A stretch of 64,000 bases of DNA, taken from Liriodendron chinense (Eukaryota > Streptophyta > Magnoliopsida > Magnoliales > Magnoliaceae). Within the stretch, counting starts at the first letter, position 1. The number at the start of each line of letters is the position of its first letter. A program made the translations under genes and the position numbers. Below are positions 1-12,065 of the stretch, piece after piece. Under the pieces are notes generated by a model, which worked only from the letters and a program-made list of their open reading frames with translations, was not told the origin of the DNA and ran no database searches. The DNA lies in contig ML058493.1 in the NCBI GenBank assembly GCA_003013855.2, forward strand, positions 372,001-436,000, in the 5' to 3' direction.

Positions 1-603
1 ACTGTTGGAAAGATCATGGCAACCTCCATTGCAAAAGAAGAAAATCATACTTAAAATGATTTTTTAAAAAAATGAATGCGTGGCGTGAATAAAGCATATT
101 TGATTGGCTTATTCTTGGATGAGCTAAGTGTTGCATATTTGATTAATCCAAACAATCCTTTTGGCATGCCTTATTGTGAAAGACCATTGTTCAAAAATCA
201 TACTTAAGATCATGTTGACCATCCAATCAATGGCCTTCAGACATAAAATGGCCTACAGTCCACATTTAAAAAGGAAAAGCCATTGATAAAACAATTAAAG
301 TAATCAAATCAATGTAAATTTATACAATGGTCCACAAAGAAGACAACTAGATGGACAATACAGTGGTTTCATCTATCCATACACCCATACAGCAACTTGC
401 AAGTGTCAAACTGGAGGACGAGTAGCATGGTTTCATCCAAAAAGGGTCTTGGTCGAAGCATTTCTTCAAACAATTATCATGCAAATTTCTATATAAAAAA
501 GAATTAAACAGTTTTTCCTTAAAATGTATGGATACAATCTATACAAGGAATGGAGAAGCTATCAGTAGATTTTCAAAGCAAGATATCATCACATCCACAG
601 ATT

Positions 604-879
604 TCAACGGGCCCAAGGTCCCATCTGAAAAAAGGTGGGACATCCCAAATGCCACTTACATTGCAGCTGAGCAAACAATGAAAGTAGGCCATTCTTCAAC
701 AATGCTGGGACTTCTTTTAGAAAGGAAACAGAGGAACGGTCCATACACCTAGTGACAAACCTGAGGGCTAAACCTGATTGATTATCTAGCCACAACAGAT
801 AAAGTCGACAGCCCACCAGATGAATGGACTGAATCTCGTATCCACAACTAGGTTCCGAATCCAGCTCCAGCTCATGCTC
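604..879 (-). other. Open exon-like segment, possible 3' exon/UTR of the minus-strand gene
   Basis: A reading frame of about 91 codons is open on the minus strand from a good acceptor (TTTTGTAG|GAGCATG, exon edge at 879) to a TGA at about 604. It begins EHELELDSEP and contains CRLYLLWLDNQ. The preceding exon (951-1037) already ends in a stop codon, so this segment may be 3' UTR or an alternative last exon. I recognise no domain. The overlapping plus-strand frame looks like a shadow. Confidence 0.25.
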
Positions 880-950
880 CTACAAAAGAGTAAAGCCACA
901 AATCAACATTGGATAGATATACATCATTTCATGATACATATAAATGCATC

Positions 951-1775
951 TCAAAACAGTTCTTCAAATTTGCGCTTGGGAACCTGAAGCATAGTAAACT
1001 GCTTGTAACGCCTTGAAACTCCAACTTTAATAGTGTCCTGAATATTTTGAAAAAGTCAAAAGCATAATAAATGGACACTGAAAAGGTCAACCACATTCTA
1101 CATACAATCCTCTAGTGTACAAGAACACATATTGACACAGTACCTGATTTATTCTTCTGAAAGTGTCGAGTCCATGACACTAAATGGGAATACAAAGGTA
1201 ACAACAATCCGATCATTTCCAATTTCCTGAACTGATTATGACATTCCAAAATCAATAGCGCATCTGCATCCTAAAGAATCCTAAATCTAACAAACTTCAT
1301 AAAACCCCAATTCATCTTAAGGTTTTCTTGAATAAAAATAACAAGAAACACCTCATGCATGTCCAACCAAGGGGAAGATACCATTTGATCCAGTTCTTCC
1401 TGACTACAAAATTTGGCACAAAATTCTTATAGATCATCTTGAACTTCAGTAGATTTCTTCAACAGAAAAAACCCAAAGGCAACATAGTATATTTCAAGTT
1501 ATAAAAGGAAGCATGGTACACAAATAGAAATTAAGAGCATTTTTCATCACAATCAAGTGCTTCAAAACCCTTTCAACAAAAATCAGACATTAGAAGACAA
1601 CTGATACTCTTTAATTATTAGATCATTATGCCAGGAAAGAAGAAGAAGAGCACTGCTTTCAGGGCCATACAACTCACCATCCTACGATCAATCATACAAC
1701 AGCCATCTGCACAAAGAAGAGTTGAAAATGTATCAAATCCCTCTGCAAGGCACAAAGACAGTACCAGCTTAATTC
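951..1775 (-). CDS. Spliced coding exons of an unrecognised plant gene (possibly decayed)
   Basis: Four minus-strand segments look like exons, each with consensus splice borders and protein-like sequence. (1) 1775-1678: acceptor TTGACAG, donor GTGAGT, containing LCLAEGFDTFSTLLCADG. (2) 1403-1352: acceptor TTTTGTAG, donor GTGTTT, containing EELDQMVSSPWLDMHE. (3) 1270-1144: acceptor TCTTTAG, donor GTACTG, beginning DADALLILECHNQF; a second acceptor at 1179 gives a 12-codon exon CHGLDTFRRINQ. (4) 1037-951: acceptor ATATTCAG, containing DTIKVGVSRRYKQF and ending KFEELF then TGA. Exon 2 joins exon 3 in phase. Exon 3 joins exon 4 in phase only if the acceptor at 1179 is used, so either an intron is missing from this reading or a frameshift has occurred. 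Exon 1 joins exon 2 only with another exon between them. An untranslated leader exon may end at about 2581 (AAAG|GTATCT, minus strand), next to a CT tract. I cannot name the family. It could be a real 3' gene end or a recent pseudogene. Confidence 0.42.
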
Positions 1776-2121
1776 CTGTCAAAATAAAATAAAATATTCT
1801 AGACTTTTTTTTAGAGGTAATTATTTTTTTCCAAGTTATTTTGCACGTAAGCTATGGAAATTGCATATTACCAGCCTAGTCTCCTTTTTTTTCCTTTTCT
1901 TCTTCTTCTAGACATTTAACCAAGCACTTGTCATGCGCTCCCAATCTTCACTCTTCATCAGCTCTGTTCATTTGATTCATTGCATGGTTTTACTGCAAAT
2001 CCCAATCAATCAACAAAATCACCTAAAAAGAAAAAGAAAAACCCTAAGAACGATAAAAAAAATCTTATAAATCCTAGTACTAGAACGCTTTGCAAAAGAG
2101 CAAACACTGAAACCCTAATCT

Positions 2122-2123
<2 letters not shown>

Positions 2124-2166
<43 letters not shown>
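2124..2166. repeat. (GA)n microsatellite
   Basis: Uninterrupted GA dinucleotide run of about 43 bp. On the minus strand it is a CT tract, as is common in plant 5' leaders, which fits its position upstream of the minus-strand exons. Confidence 0.95.
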
Positions 2167-2169
<3 letters not shown>

Positions 2170-2535
2170 CTTCGAAAATCCATCTCTTCAACAACTCCAC
2201 GGTTTTTCTTTCAACATTAAAACTAAAAACCCTCCCTCAATCCAATCCTAATCTAAGAAAATTAAATCTCACAATTTATTCTCCAAAACCCACATCCCAT
2301 TATTCAAATCTCCTAGAAAGCCAACAAATACCACCACCTCAAATCTCCCAGACCTCTGATGATCTTCTCATCCTGCTCCTCTTCCTTCCTACTCATTTTC
2401 TAGAACGGAATTGAAGAATAGGACTGGAAAAAACAAAAATTTCAGATTTTCAGGGCGGTAATCGATGGATTGGACAACCCTGCTCAAAATCTAAGATTTC
2501 TATGGAAGATTTAGGGTTCAGATTTGAATAAAGCT

Positions 2536-2538
<3 letters not shown>

Positions 2539-2576
<38 letters not shown>
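2539..2576. repeat. (GA)n microsatellite
   Basis: Second GA run of about 38 bp. It lies directly beside the possible splice donor of an untranslated leader exon on the minus strand (about 2581-2700). Confidence 0.95.
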
Positions 2577-2578
<2 letters not shown>

Positions 2579-2697
2579 CCTTTGATGGGAGAATGCCTGT
2601 CAGGGTGGTGGAGAGGAGTTGAGAGGGAGCGAGAGGGATGGAAAGAGTGAAGAGCTGCGAGAATTTCATTCTCGCGGGCTATTTTTGGGCACGTATG

Positions 2698-3160
2698 GGT
2701 ACTAAACTACCAAAAAAATGAGTAAAGGCTACGGCCTATGGTACTTTTTTGCTTCGGATATCATCCGTAGCTATATTGGTAGGGACTTAGTCCGCAGCTA
2801 AACGCTATTGCCCACCCGGCCATACCCACCTTTGACGGTCCCATAAGGGGCTCTGTTGGGCCCACCAAAATGTGTGCGCTTTATCTAAGCCGTCCATCCA
2901 TTTTGAAATATCACTTTAGGACATGATCTGAAAAGTGGTGGCAGATCAAAGTCTCAAGTGGACCACATCGTTGGAAATAATGAATATTAAGCTCAAACCG
3001 TTGGTTTGGTTGTGGTCTACTTGGGCCTTTGATCTGCCTCCAGTTGGGTATTTTGGCATAAATAGATATTTCAAAATTAATGGACAGAGTGGATGAACCA
3101 AATACATGATGGTGGGCCCCACGAGTCCCAAATAGGGTAGTCCGACTTTTCTACTGGTGC
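2698..3160. mobile_element. CACTA-like terminus joined to a GGGCCCACC foldback
   Basis: The left end (from 2707) reads CTACCAAAAAAATGAGTAAA followed by GGCTACGG. This matches, with few changes, the reverse complement of the right end of the element ending at 14,941. CTACGGAT-type subterminal repeats follow. From about 2840 to 3130 there is an imperfect inverted repeat centred near 2990: GGGCCCACC.AAATGTGTG on the left and CATGATGGTGGGCCCCAC on the right, with AGTGGACCACA near the loop. It is a non-autonomous DNA-transposon relic lying between the minus-strand exons and the plus-strand exon at 3351. The leading CA of CACTA is not intact. Confidence 0.55.
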
Positions 3161-3350
3161 GCGCGGACAAAAAAAAAAAGCGCAGATAATTAAAAAAAGA
3201 ACCAAAAGAAGCCCCACGAGAATCCAAACCCTAAACCCCTCTTCTTTGTGGCTGCTTCGCCCCGACAAAGGCAGACTACCCTAAACCCCTCTCCTTTCAA
3301 TGGTCGTCGAGACGGGAAATAGAGCATAACGTGAAGCGGATTGAGCGTAC

Positions 3351-3393
3351 ATGGAGCCGGAAACACAGCAGGAGGAGATGCTTCTCAATCAAG
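3351..3393 (+). CDS. Candidate first coding exon (unrecognised)
   Basis: An ATG at 3351 opens a 14-codon frame MEPETQQEEMLLNQ that runs into a strong donor (CAAG|GTGAGT) at 3393. Upstream are plant-leader-like CCTAAACCCCTCTTC repeats. The acidic, Gln/Glu-rich start and the perfect donor are the only evidence, and no downstream exon can be joined to it with certainty. It could be the head of the transcript whose possible 3' exons lie at 12.07-13.56 kb. Confidence 0.25.
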
Positions 3394-3721
3394 GTGAGTT
3401 GTAGCACTGTTGGATGAAGGATTCAGGGCCCAGATCTCGCCGGCGTTGGAGATGAAAGCAGAGGTGCGGCTGCTCTCCGCCACCAGTGGCTAATGAAGGC
3501 GGTGAGGGGGTTTTCGAAACCCCGGCATGACGAAGTTGGAGGCGTCGGTGGTCGATGCTGGAGGTCATGACGGTGAGCTCTTCCTCGGACGCTGGTCGCG
3601 GGTGAGGCCAGTGAGATCTGCTTCTTCTAGCGGAGATCACCGAATTTAATGGCTGACGCCAGATTTTGAAGGCAGGGGCTGATGGCGCTGTCTGATGACA
3701 AGCCAATTGCCGGAGTGGTGA

Positions 3722-3847
3722 TGCAAGATTTTGGCACATGCCCACAAGCTATTCGACAATATGCTTGATAGGAACATTGTCCATTGGACCCTGTTTATTT
3801 CTGGCTATGGGATGCACGGCAATGGAGAAACAGCAATGTGGCTCTGA
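3722..3847 (+). pseudogene. PPR (pentatricopeptide) repeat relic
   Basis: A 41-codon open stretch between stops contains KLFDNMLDRNIVHW followed by TLFISGYGMHGNGETAM. This is the typical L/S-type plant PPR signature (LFD-M-RN-V-W---I-GYG-HG---A-). PPR proteins bind organellar RNA, usually with 10-20 repeats in one intronless frame. Here barely one repeat survives, with a stop just upstream (about 3719) and a TGA at the end, so it is a dead fragment. A second PPR relic lies at 6084. Confidence 0.7.
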
Positions 3848-6083
3848 CACTTAGCACGTCTATGGAGAAATAGGGTTTAGGCCCTTCAGGTGCTGTCATG
3901 CTAGAAAAACATATCAAGCCGATTGGTAGTTCAGGCTTCAGACGACCACTTTTGTTTTCATAGTTCCCGTATTGTCTTTGAACTATTTCATCCTCATTCA
4001 AAATTCTTATAAGATTGCATTTTTCCTTTGGACACTAGTAAGTGAGCATGTGCAATTCCATAACCATGATGTGTTCTGATTGGTTCCCAAACATGTAGGT
4101 TTTTTTTCTAATACTGTAAAATTCCAACGAGAATATGTTTTATCCATTTTAGGTTGTTAAATACGTAGTTTGCCTCTTCGATTATATCTAGTCCTCAGGT
4201 ATTTTTCTCTTTGCTGTTGTTTCCAAGGTAAAATGTAATTATGTTTTAGTTAAGCTTTGACCATTCAATTGGAATAAAGAATCTGCTTTGCCTATTTATG
4301 TGTCACACGCATTACTTTCCAATACCTGTGAAGTATCAATGATTTAGTAAAAATAGGTAGGTCCCTTACAATGTTAGAATGTTTTCAATGGGGGCATTCT
4401 TTTAGGCTTGGATATTGGAATGTCAAACTCTTTAATTTCTGTTTTTTCTTTACTCTCATTTTTTTTAATTTGAGCTGCTATTTACACCAAACCCTGATTT
4501 ATTTGCATGCAACCTACTTTTCAATTCCTCACACGCCAATGTTTGGTTTTTGTTGGAGCTCCTAATGGCCTTGAATTCACCAAAGTTTTCTTCCCAGTTT
4601 TGGATGTCTATAACCTGAATTCCGAAGATGATTTAAGAGTTACGTCTCAAGAAAATATGCATGCAAAAAATGTAATAAGAATTTGAAAGAAAAAAATTAT
4701 TTCTTGTTAGTTAATATTTAAATTGGCTTTGTGGACTAATGCATTATATTCATGAATCAAGTTGCAAACTGAGCAAATTGATACACAACTTGAGTAAACT
4801 TGTGATAAACCATCTGAGCACGGTGGTTCATCAAACGCAACAAATAACAAATTATTATAAGAACCAAACTTGACTGTGTGACTTTTTTCTTCTATTTATT
4901 CTTTGTTTGGTATGTTCATGCAAGAAAGGTTGATGTAGTAAATGCCTATGTTAAATAAATGCATTGCAGCGTAGTTAAATCCTACAATCTCTTATAGTAA
5001 TCTTATTATATGATTTAAATAATATGGAGTGAATGTGCAACATGTCGAGGAAAGCAAAACAATGCTTGGGATGGCTTTAGGGTACAATGCAGGTGATAGT
5101 CTGTCTTCAACGATGATTGGTTATGTCTCATCGTACTGGTGCGGAGATCCAGAGTTTTTTTTCGCTACTCTGTTGTTTCCTATGGCTATGGGGATTGGTG
5201 GAATGTGCAGTGTGCCAAGATGCAATTGATGCAGAGAAATTGTTTTGGTTCAGAATGTTTGTGCAAGAGCGGGTAGTTAGCGGACCATCAGCATATGGGA
5301 AGGTGGTGCTTTATTCGAGTTTTGTTTTTTGAAATTTCCTTCATGGGTCTTTTATTCAACTACAAATGCTGACTTATGTAGGTGATGCTTGCTTATGGCT
5401 TCACTCATTTTTAGGTGTCTACCAAACAAGGCCTTGGGTAAGTTGTTATTGTTTGCTTATGGCTTAACTCATTTTTAGGTTTTGATTTGAGCACACGAAT
5501 ATTCTTGAAATCGATGTTATTGTATTGGAAATCTATTCTATTTTTAGATTAAATTGTCAGCCTCACAGTAAAAATGCATGCTCCAGGTTTTCATTTAGGC
5601 CAGCATTTGTACAGGTATGGTCTTCAGTGATCTGGTTGATTCTTGTAGGCCACAATATGGATTGGGAATGAGCTGAAGGGCTCCTCCATTGAACAATCCC
5701 AACCATCTGATCAGTGTACTTGCCTCCTGTTACATATTATGTGTTGAGCCTATTGGTCATATTTCTATTTTAATTGTACATTTGCAGGAAAGTGGCTGGC
5801 TAGCCAAATTTTTTAATTGAGGATATTTTTAGTCCATTGCAAACTTTCAGGAAGGTTTTGCTTTCCTCTGATATTTTATTACATCGAATGTTGTTTTTCC
5901 ATTTTCCTATTGGCTTTGATTTTTCGAAAGGCATCAGTTTTTCTCTATGACCTTTGTAGTATGGTTTGTGTCACTAAGAGTGATGGATTTGGATTAAGTT
6001 GCTATTTTGAGAAAGGCATGCATGATTACATGATGTGCTTCCTCTTTAAATTATGAAAGAGGCGGTGTTAGTCCTTTCCAGCT
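3848..6083. other. AT-rich sequence without recognisable genes
   Basis: Mostly T-rich, intron-like DNA between two PPR relics. An open stretch at 5029-5229 gives a weakly PPR-like patch (SSTMIGYV) but cannot be assigned. No repeats or RNA genes were recognised. Confidence 0.5.
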
Positions 6084-6182
6084 GGAAATGGGCTTGTCAA
6101 GTTTAGTTGTTTGGATGATGCTCGTTAAATATTTGATGAAATGCCCATGAGAAATCTTGTTTGGGTAGAAGTAATTCCATAG
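6084..6182 (+). pseudogene. Second PPR repeat relic with in-frame stop
   Basis: The frame reads GNGLVKFSCLDDAR, TAA (6126-6128), IFDEMPMRNLVW, then a terminal TAG. The motif (NGL---Y---DDAR-IFDEMP-RN-VSW) is diagnostic of plant PLS-class PPR proteins. The TAA replaces the residue usually found between AR and IFDEM. With the fragment at 3722 this suggests a PPR gene that entered the locus and decayed, or two independent copies. The 2.2 kb between them has no readable PPR frame. Confidence 0.7.
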
Positions 6183-8685
6183 TTTTGTTTATGGAATAGT
6201 AATCTTCTATTCAGTTATTCTATATGGTTTGTGTCGAAGTAATTCCAAAAAAAAAAGAAAAAAAAAAGATGAAACACAAGGAAATGTAATTCAAGGCTAT
6301 ACTCATAACAGTAGTGTTGGCTGAATCGTAAATCATAGGATTTTGACAACAATGGTAATTAGATGCACATTGGCAACTTGGAGCACTTGATGCATTTTGT
6401 ATGTGAAGCTTAATGTACAACGGTTTCTCTTTGATTCAGCTTCTTTTAGGAGATTTCATCATTCTGGTTGGATTGTGTAATTTCAAGCCCATTTTAGAAA
6501 AATCATTCACTCAAGTGATTGGTGAGGAATTCTCTTGAGTTTGAGCTTATCTTGAGCTCTAGTGATTCTTAATGCCTCTTTATTATGGTCGTTTCTAAGC
6601 TATATCCTTGTGTTTTTTAGCCCAGCATTTGTAATTTTTATCATAGGCAAACAATTGCCGAAGCAATGCATCAAAGGGAATTTTCACTAGACTTTGTGCC
6701 TTTTATAAATCCGTTGTGTTCTTTTTTAGCTACTTCTGTGCTTGATTTCTTCATATTTAGTTTGATGTTTGCTTCATGCAAGGAAAAGTCATCTAAGTGA
6801 AGCTTCATGAGAGGAATTTTCATCAGAATTGACCCAACTCAAGCTCTGAAGTTTCTAAATCTTTTTATTGTATTTATGTTTTCTCACCATTTTGAGGATG
6901 ATTTATGTGTTTCTATGACTAGTTTTCTGCTTTTCTTTGTTTCATGTAAGAAAAATCATCGAATTAAAACATCGAGAAAGGAATTTTTCAAGATTTTGAG
7001 CTGATGTTGAGCTATTGAACTTGTAGATCTTAAAATCATTATATTATTCTTCATGGCCATTTTTTAACTACTTTCCTGTTTCTTTTAGTTAATTTGGCAA
7101 TATCAGTCTCATGTAAGAGAACTCATCTTGGGTCATTAGGAGAATGTTTGCTAGATATATTAAGTGTTGAGAGTGTTTGCTAGATATCAATTGTTGAGAG
7201 GGTTTGCTAGATATCAAGTGTTGAGAAATTAAACTTCAAGTTCTCTCCTTTCTTCTTTCTTTTTCCTTTTTTTTTTTTTGCTGTTTAAAGCTAAAATTTG
7301 TGTTGTTTTCGTGTGTAAATCAGAAATTTTCAACTGCTTAAAAGGTCAAATATGTTAAAGAAGTGCCATTTTGGGCGGTAAATCTGAGGTTTTAGCTACT
7401 TGAAGCTTCAATATGTGTAAAAATGCCATTCTTTCAATGGTTTACAGCTCGATTCTCCTTGGGAAAGAGACAGTTGGTGGTAAATCCTTTGCAATGCCAG
7501 GTTCTTGAGGGTTAGATCTCTGCAAATGAAACGAGGACTGTTGATTTTCAATGGAGTTGCAGTCATTTAAGGCCTCAGATTACCTCTCTTTCTATCTCTC
7601 TGGAAAAAGTAGCAACTATATAAAGCTCCATATCCTTGAAAACAATGGTGAAACTGCCATTGCGGAGCGGAAGTAGCTGCTCGAAGCTTTGAACTCTCAA
7701 CATATTGGCATGTTGGATTATTTTGCATGATCAGGTAAAGCTACTTATCTGCTTTTTCTTCTTTTCTTTTTTTCAAGGGCAGGTTGGATTGTCATGAGTT
7801 CTATGGAAAATCTCGTGAGTTCACTGAATTGCCATTTTCAACGAATGACTAGAAAAGCATTTGAAAATTGCACATATGAAATAGCAATTTGAAAATTGCA
7901 CTGAGTTTTGCGTTCTCTATTTTTTCTCAAACTGAGTTTGTTCCAGGAATTGGGGCAGTCTGAAAACTTTTTATTACTTTGGCTTTTTTTTTTGCCCCTT
8001 TCTTTGAATTACTAAACACCCTTCTCTAAATTACTCTCTTTTTCCATCTTTCCTGTTCTTTCTTAGCTCGATTTTGTCTTAGTTTCCCATGTCTTTAGGA
8101 TGTGGAGAATATGCTATCAAACCCCCATCAGTTAAGATCCAGTTTGTTCATCGAATGGGCCTCATTTGGAGATGCTGCCTAAAAATCCCATCAATTGGAC
8201 AATTGTATCCAATTTGATCAATAGCCATGAATGTGGGCAATTTCTCATTCATTTTCAACAGACCATTTGCATATTCACACTGATTCTGGCCATCAGCTCA
8301 TGTTATGGCTTGCCGATGAGAATTTCCACCATTTTATAATGGTTTTCTTTTCTAACATGGGACTTAGTTAACATGCTGTTATATGGATATAGGAATCTGC
8401 AAATTTCTTTATTTTCATTGATTTCTGAGCATGGGTTGTAGCTGAAATGCTGTTATGTTGATGTAAGTATGTAAATTTTATTACTTTCTATTGATTTTTG
8501 AACATGGGTCTTGGTGAAATGGCTGTTGTATGGACGCTGTTGGGAAAATTTCAAAATCAAATCATGTTTGGGGGTTTATCTATGGAAAATATAAGCTTGC
8601 CTTGTTGAAGTTGTTTTGAAAAGATTTTTCTTAAATGTTTTGAAAAAGCATCTTCCACTGGGATGTTGTAGATGGGATAGTGTCA
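6183..8685. other. AT-rich sequence without recognisable genes
   Basis: Low-complexity T-rich DNA with short duplications, resembling a long intron. No open frame resembles a known protein. The only structured item is the tandem repeat at 7145. Confidence 0.5.
7145..7228. repeat. Three tandem copies of a 28-bp unit
   Basis: Three adjacent 28-bp copies (starts 7145, 7173, 7201) share TTTGCTAGATAT and GTTGAGA, with a few differences among them. Confidence 0.9.
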
Positions 8686-9177
8686 CAGGAACTTCCTGTT
8701 CTAGGAATATGGGTGGGGCGGACCGTGATATTTGTTAGAAATCCACCCTGTCCATCTGTTCCGTCAGATCATGTTAGGATGGGCCCAAAAATGAGGCAGA
8801 TCCAAAACTCAAAAGTGGCCTGCACACTACAGGAAAAAGTTGGGTAGGGAAATGCCTATCACTGGAACCTCCTTGGGGTCCATTGTGATGTTGATATGCC
8901 ATCGATACTGTTCATAAGGTCATTACTACTAGGATGAATTGAAAACATAAAAATATTAGCATGATCCAAAACTTCTGTTGCCCCACAAATGTTTCAACAG
9001 TGGACGTTCAATCCTCACTGTTTCCTATCGTGCGGCTCACTTTAAGTTTTGGATCTGCTTCACTTTCGGGCCCATGTCCTAACGTGATCTGGCAAAATGG
9101 GTGGACGGCGTGGATTTCTCAGAAACATCACAGTAGGCCCCACCCAGCTTCTTGGCACAGGAAGTTCCTACAACAGG
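8686..9177. mobile_element. GGGCCCACC-type foldback (MITE-like)
   Basis: The ends are inverted copies: ACAGGAACTTCCTGTTCTAG on the left, and CACAGGAAGTTCCTACAACAG on the right read in reverse complement. The arms continue through GGGTGGGGC, AATCCAC.CTGTCCATC, GGGCCCAAAAATGAGGCAGAT and TCAAAAGTGG with mirror copies at 9010-9170. It is a non-autonomous element with long inverted arms and no coding capacity. Confidence 0.75.
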
Positions 9178-12065
9178 CTGGGCGTAGGCAATCCGACTCC
9201 CCAAGGATTATATGGTTCAAGTCCTGGACACTACCTAGTACTCCCATATCCAGTTGGTGTTATGTTTTAGCATTTTTTCTGTACAAACGAGCATATCCTT
9301 GCAAGGAGCTTTGGAATCCACCACTATTTCCTGTGTGTCCATTTGAGTTTTAGATCTACTGCAGGCAAAACGGTTGAACAACATGGATATAAAACACATA
9401 CATGACAGTGAGCTTCACGACACCAACACCACCTGCCAAGTTGGGTGGCAGTGGGGTCAATCCACTTCCACCCATTGAACTTGGGATGCAGATTAAGTAG
9501 CGAGGACCTTGCCATCCTCAGCTGTGGTGTTGTGTGGTCAGATTCAATGAACGTACTGTATTGGGTTGTTAAAATTATGTTAAAATCAATTAGTGGATTG
9601 GGTTGTTTACCTTGGAATACGTGAAATCAAGTTAAAATTACCTTGTAATGCTGCTTTATATTTTTCATTTTCATATACTGCTTTTCCTTTTCTCTACAAC
9701 CATATTGCTGCTGTTACATTGGGTTCTACATTTCCAGACACTCTAGAGTGAGTGCATACCTACAGGACAGTTCTTTTTTTCTTTTTTCTTTTTTAATGTG
9801 AGATATATATCATGTTCTTTTGGATGTTCCTTACCAACACACCATCTTGAAGAAATGTCATTCCATTAGGATTTTAAGCTTCCATGATGCTTTAGGAGTG
9901 AGAAGTAATGGAATGGCTATACTAAACTACAAATAGCCTCTCTCTTTTTTTCTTCCCTCTTTTTATGAAAAGCTTCATTTCTTTTAATGTGCTTCAATAT
10001 CTCTATGCTACTCTTAAACAAAATTTCTGTTTCATAAACAAAATTTCTGTTTCATACAGGGGATAATTTTCTTTAATTGGAAAGTTGAACCTCTCCGAGT
10101 GCCGGCTGAATACATTTGGTCACTCTAATTGGCCAGAGAAGGGTGGGCTGGATCTGAATTTTTTTCTCTCAATGATAGACATTTAATTCGCTCTGAGTAG
10201 TGATAGCTAGTGTATTCTTCCACACTCTTTGACTGGATTTAGCTTAATCAAACCAGATGGCCATCTTCCCACCATGCATTGGAAAGAAATCAGCCATATC
10301 CACACATTAAGTGGACCACACTCGTATTTTGCTATTTAACAATGGCTAGAAATTGTTTTTTTTTTTTTTTTGGTGTCCCAAATGATGAGTGGATGGCACT
10401 GATTTTTGCATTGTTTAATCAGCCTATTAAAAGGACTGACCGTCACAAGTAGTTAACAGGCTGGAAGAAATAAGGGTTAATTATGTTTCTAATGCAAGAT
10501 TTCGTAACTGTTTTGATAATTGCATTTTTAATCAATGCAGTTCATATGTTTGGTAATCAGATCTGTTATACACAGGAAATATTGAACACCTTATGAATGA
10601 AGGAGTTTTCTTCTTTCTTACCGTCTTTTTTCTTTCTTTCTTTCTTTTTTCATTCTTTTATTTCTCTCTTTGCCATATGCAGTTAAAGAGCTGATGTGCA
10701 GGTTGTGAAGATGGAAACTGATGTGCTCGAATTGTAGAACTTTGAGGTGGGAATCCCACCATGAAGACTTTTCTCAGTTATAGGAACACCGTTGAATTGC
10801 ATATTAGATTATCATAATGTTGCGTGTTTTGTCGTTATATCCTAGATTTTGACTGTGAATAGTGATTTATATCCTAGATTCCTACTCCATTTAGAATCTT
10901 TTACGAATTTGGGAGAATGGAAGGAGATGAAGACAAAGCTGGTGTATGTGAAAGAAAAAGTAGATCTAGAAGGATGTTGTGGATCATGACCTTAAAACAG
11001 CAACTCTCTATATGTTTTCCTTCTTCAACTATGTGGTTGTTGTGGATCATGACCTTAGTGTCCTAGATTACTTATCTAATTACATTTGCTACTTATATGG
11101 GAAGCCAAAATTATATGGAGTTGTGACAGACAGGGAATTAATGTCTTTTTGGCTGGATATTTCTCTACTGACAATTTACGATTCTCGGACAAGTCCTTTC
11201 AATTTAAGGTAACCATTTCATATTGTTGTGTACTTAGTATGCTCTGATCTACAAGTGGTCTGGGTTTACATTATTGCCTTCTTTAGGTTGCAAAGACTCC
11301 ACAGGGAAGCACCAAGGAGATTCAAACTTATGCACGTCATAGATATCTCAATCATTCAGATTCTTATTTAACCCTTCTCATTCTTTGGTGCCTTTTCTTT
11401 TCTTTTCTTTTTTCAAGGGATTTGGATGAGAATTTGCATAAATCAGAGGCATCAATCCCAGCACCACCAATTTCTTGCACGAATACATGATAAATGGGGA
11501 TTTACTGAGCTCTACAATTTGCAGCCCTCGAATTCAGCCACAACCATCTCCAAGGTAACATGTTGAAATTCCACAAAACACTTCGTTAGAGTTTGATCTA
11601 TTTCCATTGCAATGTTATGCTGCTTTAGCTCCACCAGACTTATTTGTTGAGAGGATTCAAGAAATTTTGTGCTGCAAGCTACAACACAACAACAGGACTG
11701 ATTAGGCCTGAATTATCCCGGAGGAAGACATGCAGTTAAACAGATTTATTTTTGGGAAAACATGTGAAGGTTGGACCAACCTAATGGTTGGATTGGTCAA
11801 ATTCAGCTTAAAAGTCCAATCTATTAGCCTCTACTCTCCACAGACAGGAGTATGTTCCTGTTTCATGTTATATTTGTTGGCATGTCCTATTTATTTACAA
11901 TCTGATCTAGGCAGCAGTAAGTGGATTTGTTTCTGAATAACACCTTGATGTCATGCATGTCATCAAAGGGAACACATGTCAGTGATGAAGCAAACTTGTG
12001 AATTCCATGTGGGATGATGATGAAATTGACTCATTGAGGCCTTTTGTTGGAATTGTTTGATGCAG
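9178..12065. other. Non-coding sequence with a few exon-like islands
   Basis: AT-rich and intron-like. Two small stretches have splice-like borders: 11,419-11,490 (after TTTTTTCAAG; contains ENLHKSEASIPAPPI, then a stop) and 11,525-11,554 (AATTTGCAG|...|GTAACA, 10 codons). Neither can be joined securely to other exons. A direct 18-bp duplication (AAAATTTCTGTTTCATA) lies near 10,020-10,056. Confidence 0.35.

Noticed and set aside
1980..2414. 144-codon plus frame spanning a GA microsatellite
   Set aside because: Composition is Ser/Pro/Asn/Lys-rich from AT-rich DNA and the GA repeat encodes an Arg-Glu run. It lies antisense to the better-supported minus-strand leader region.
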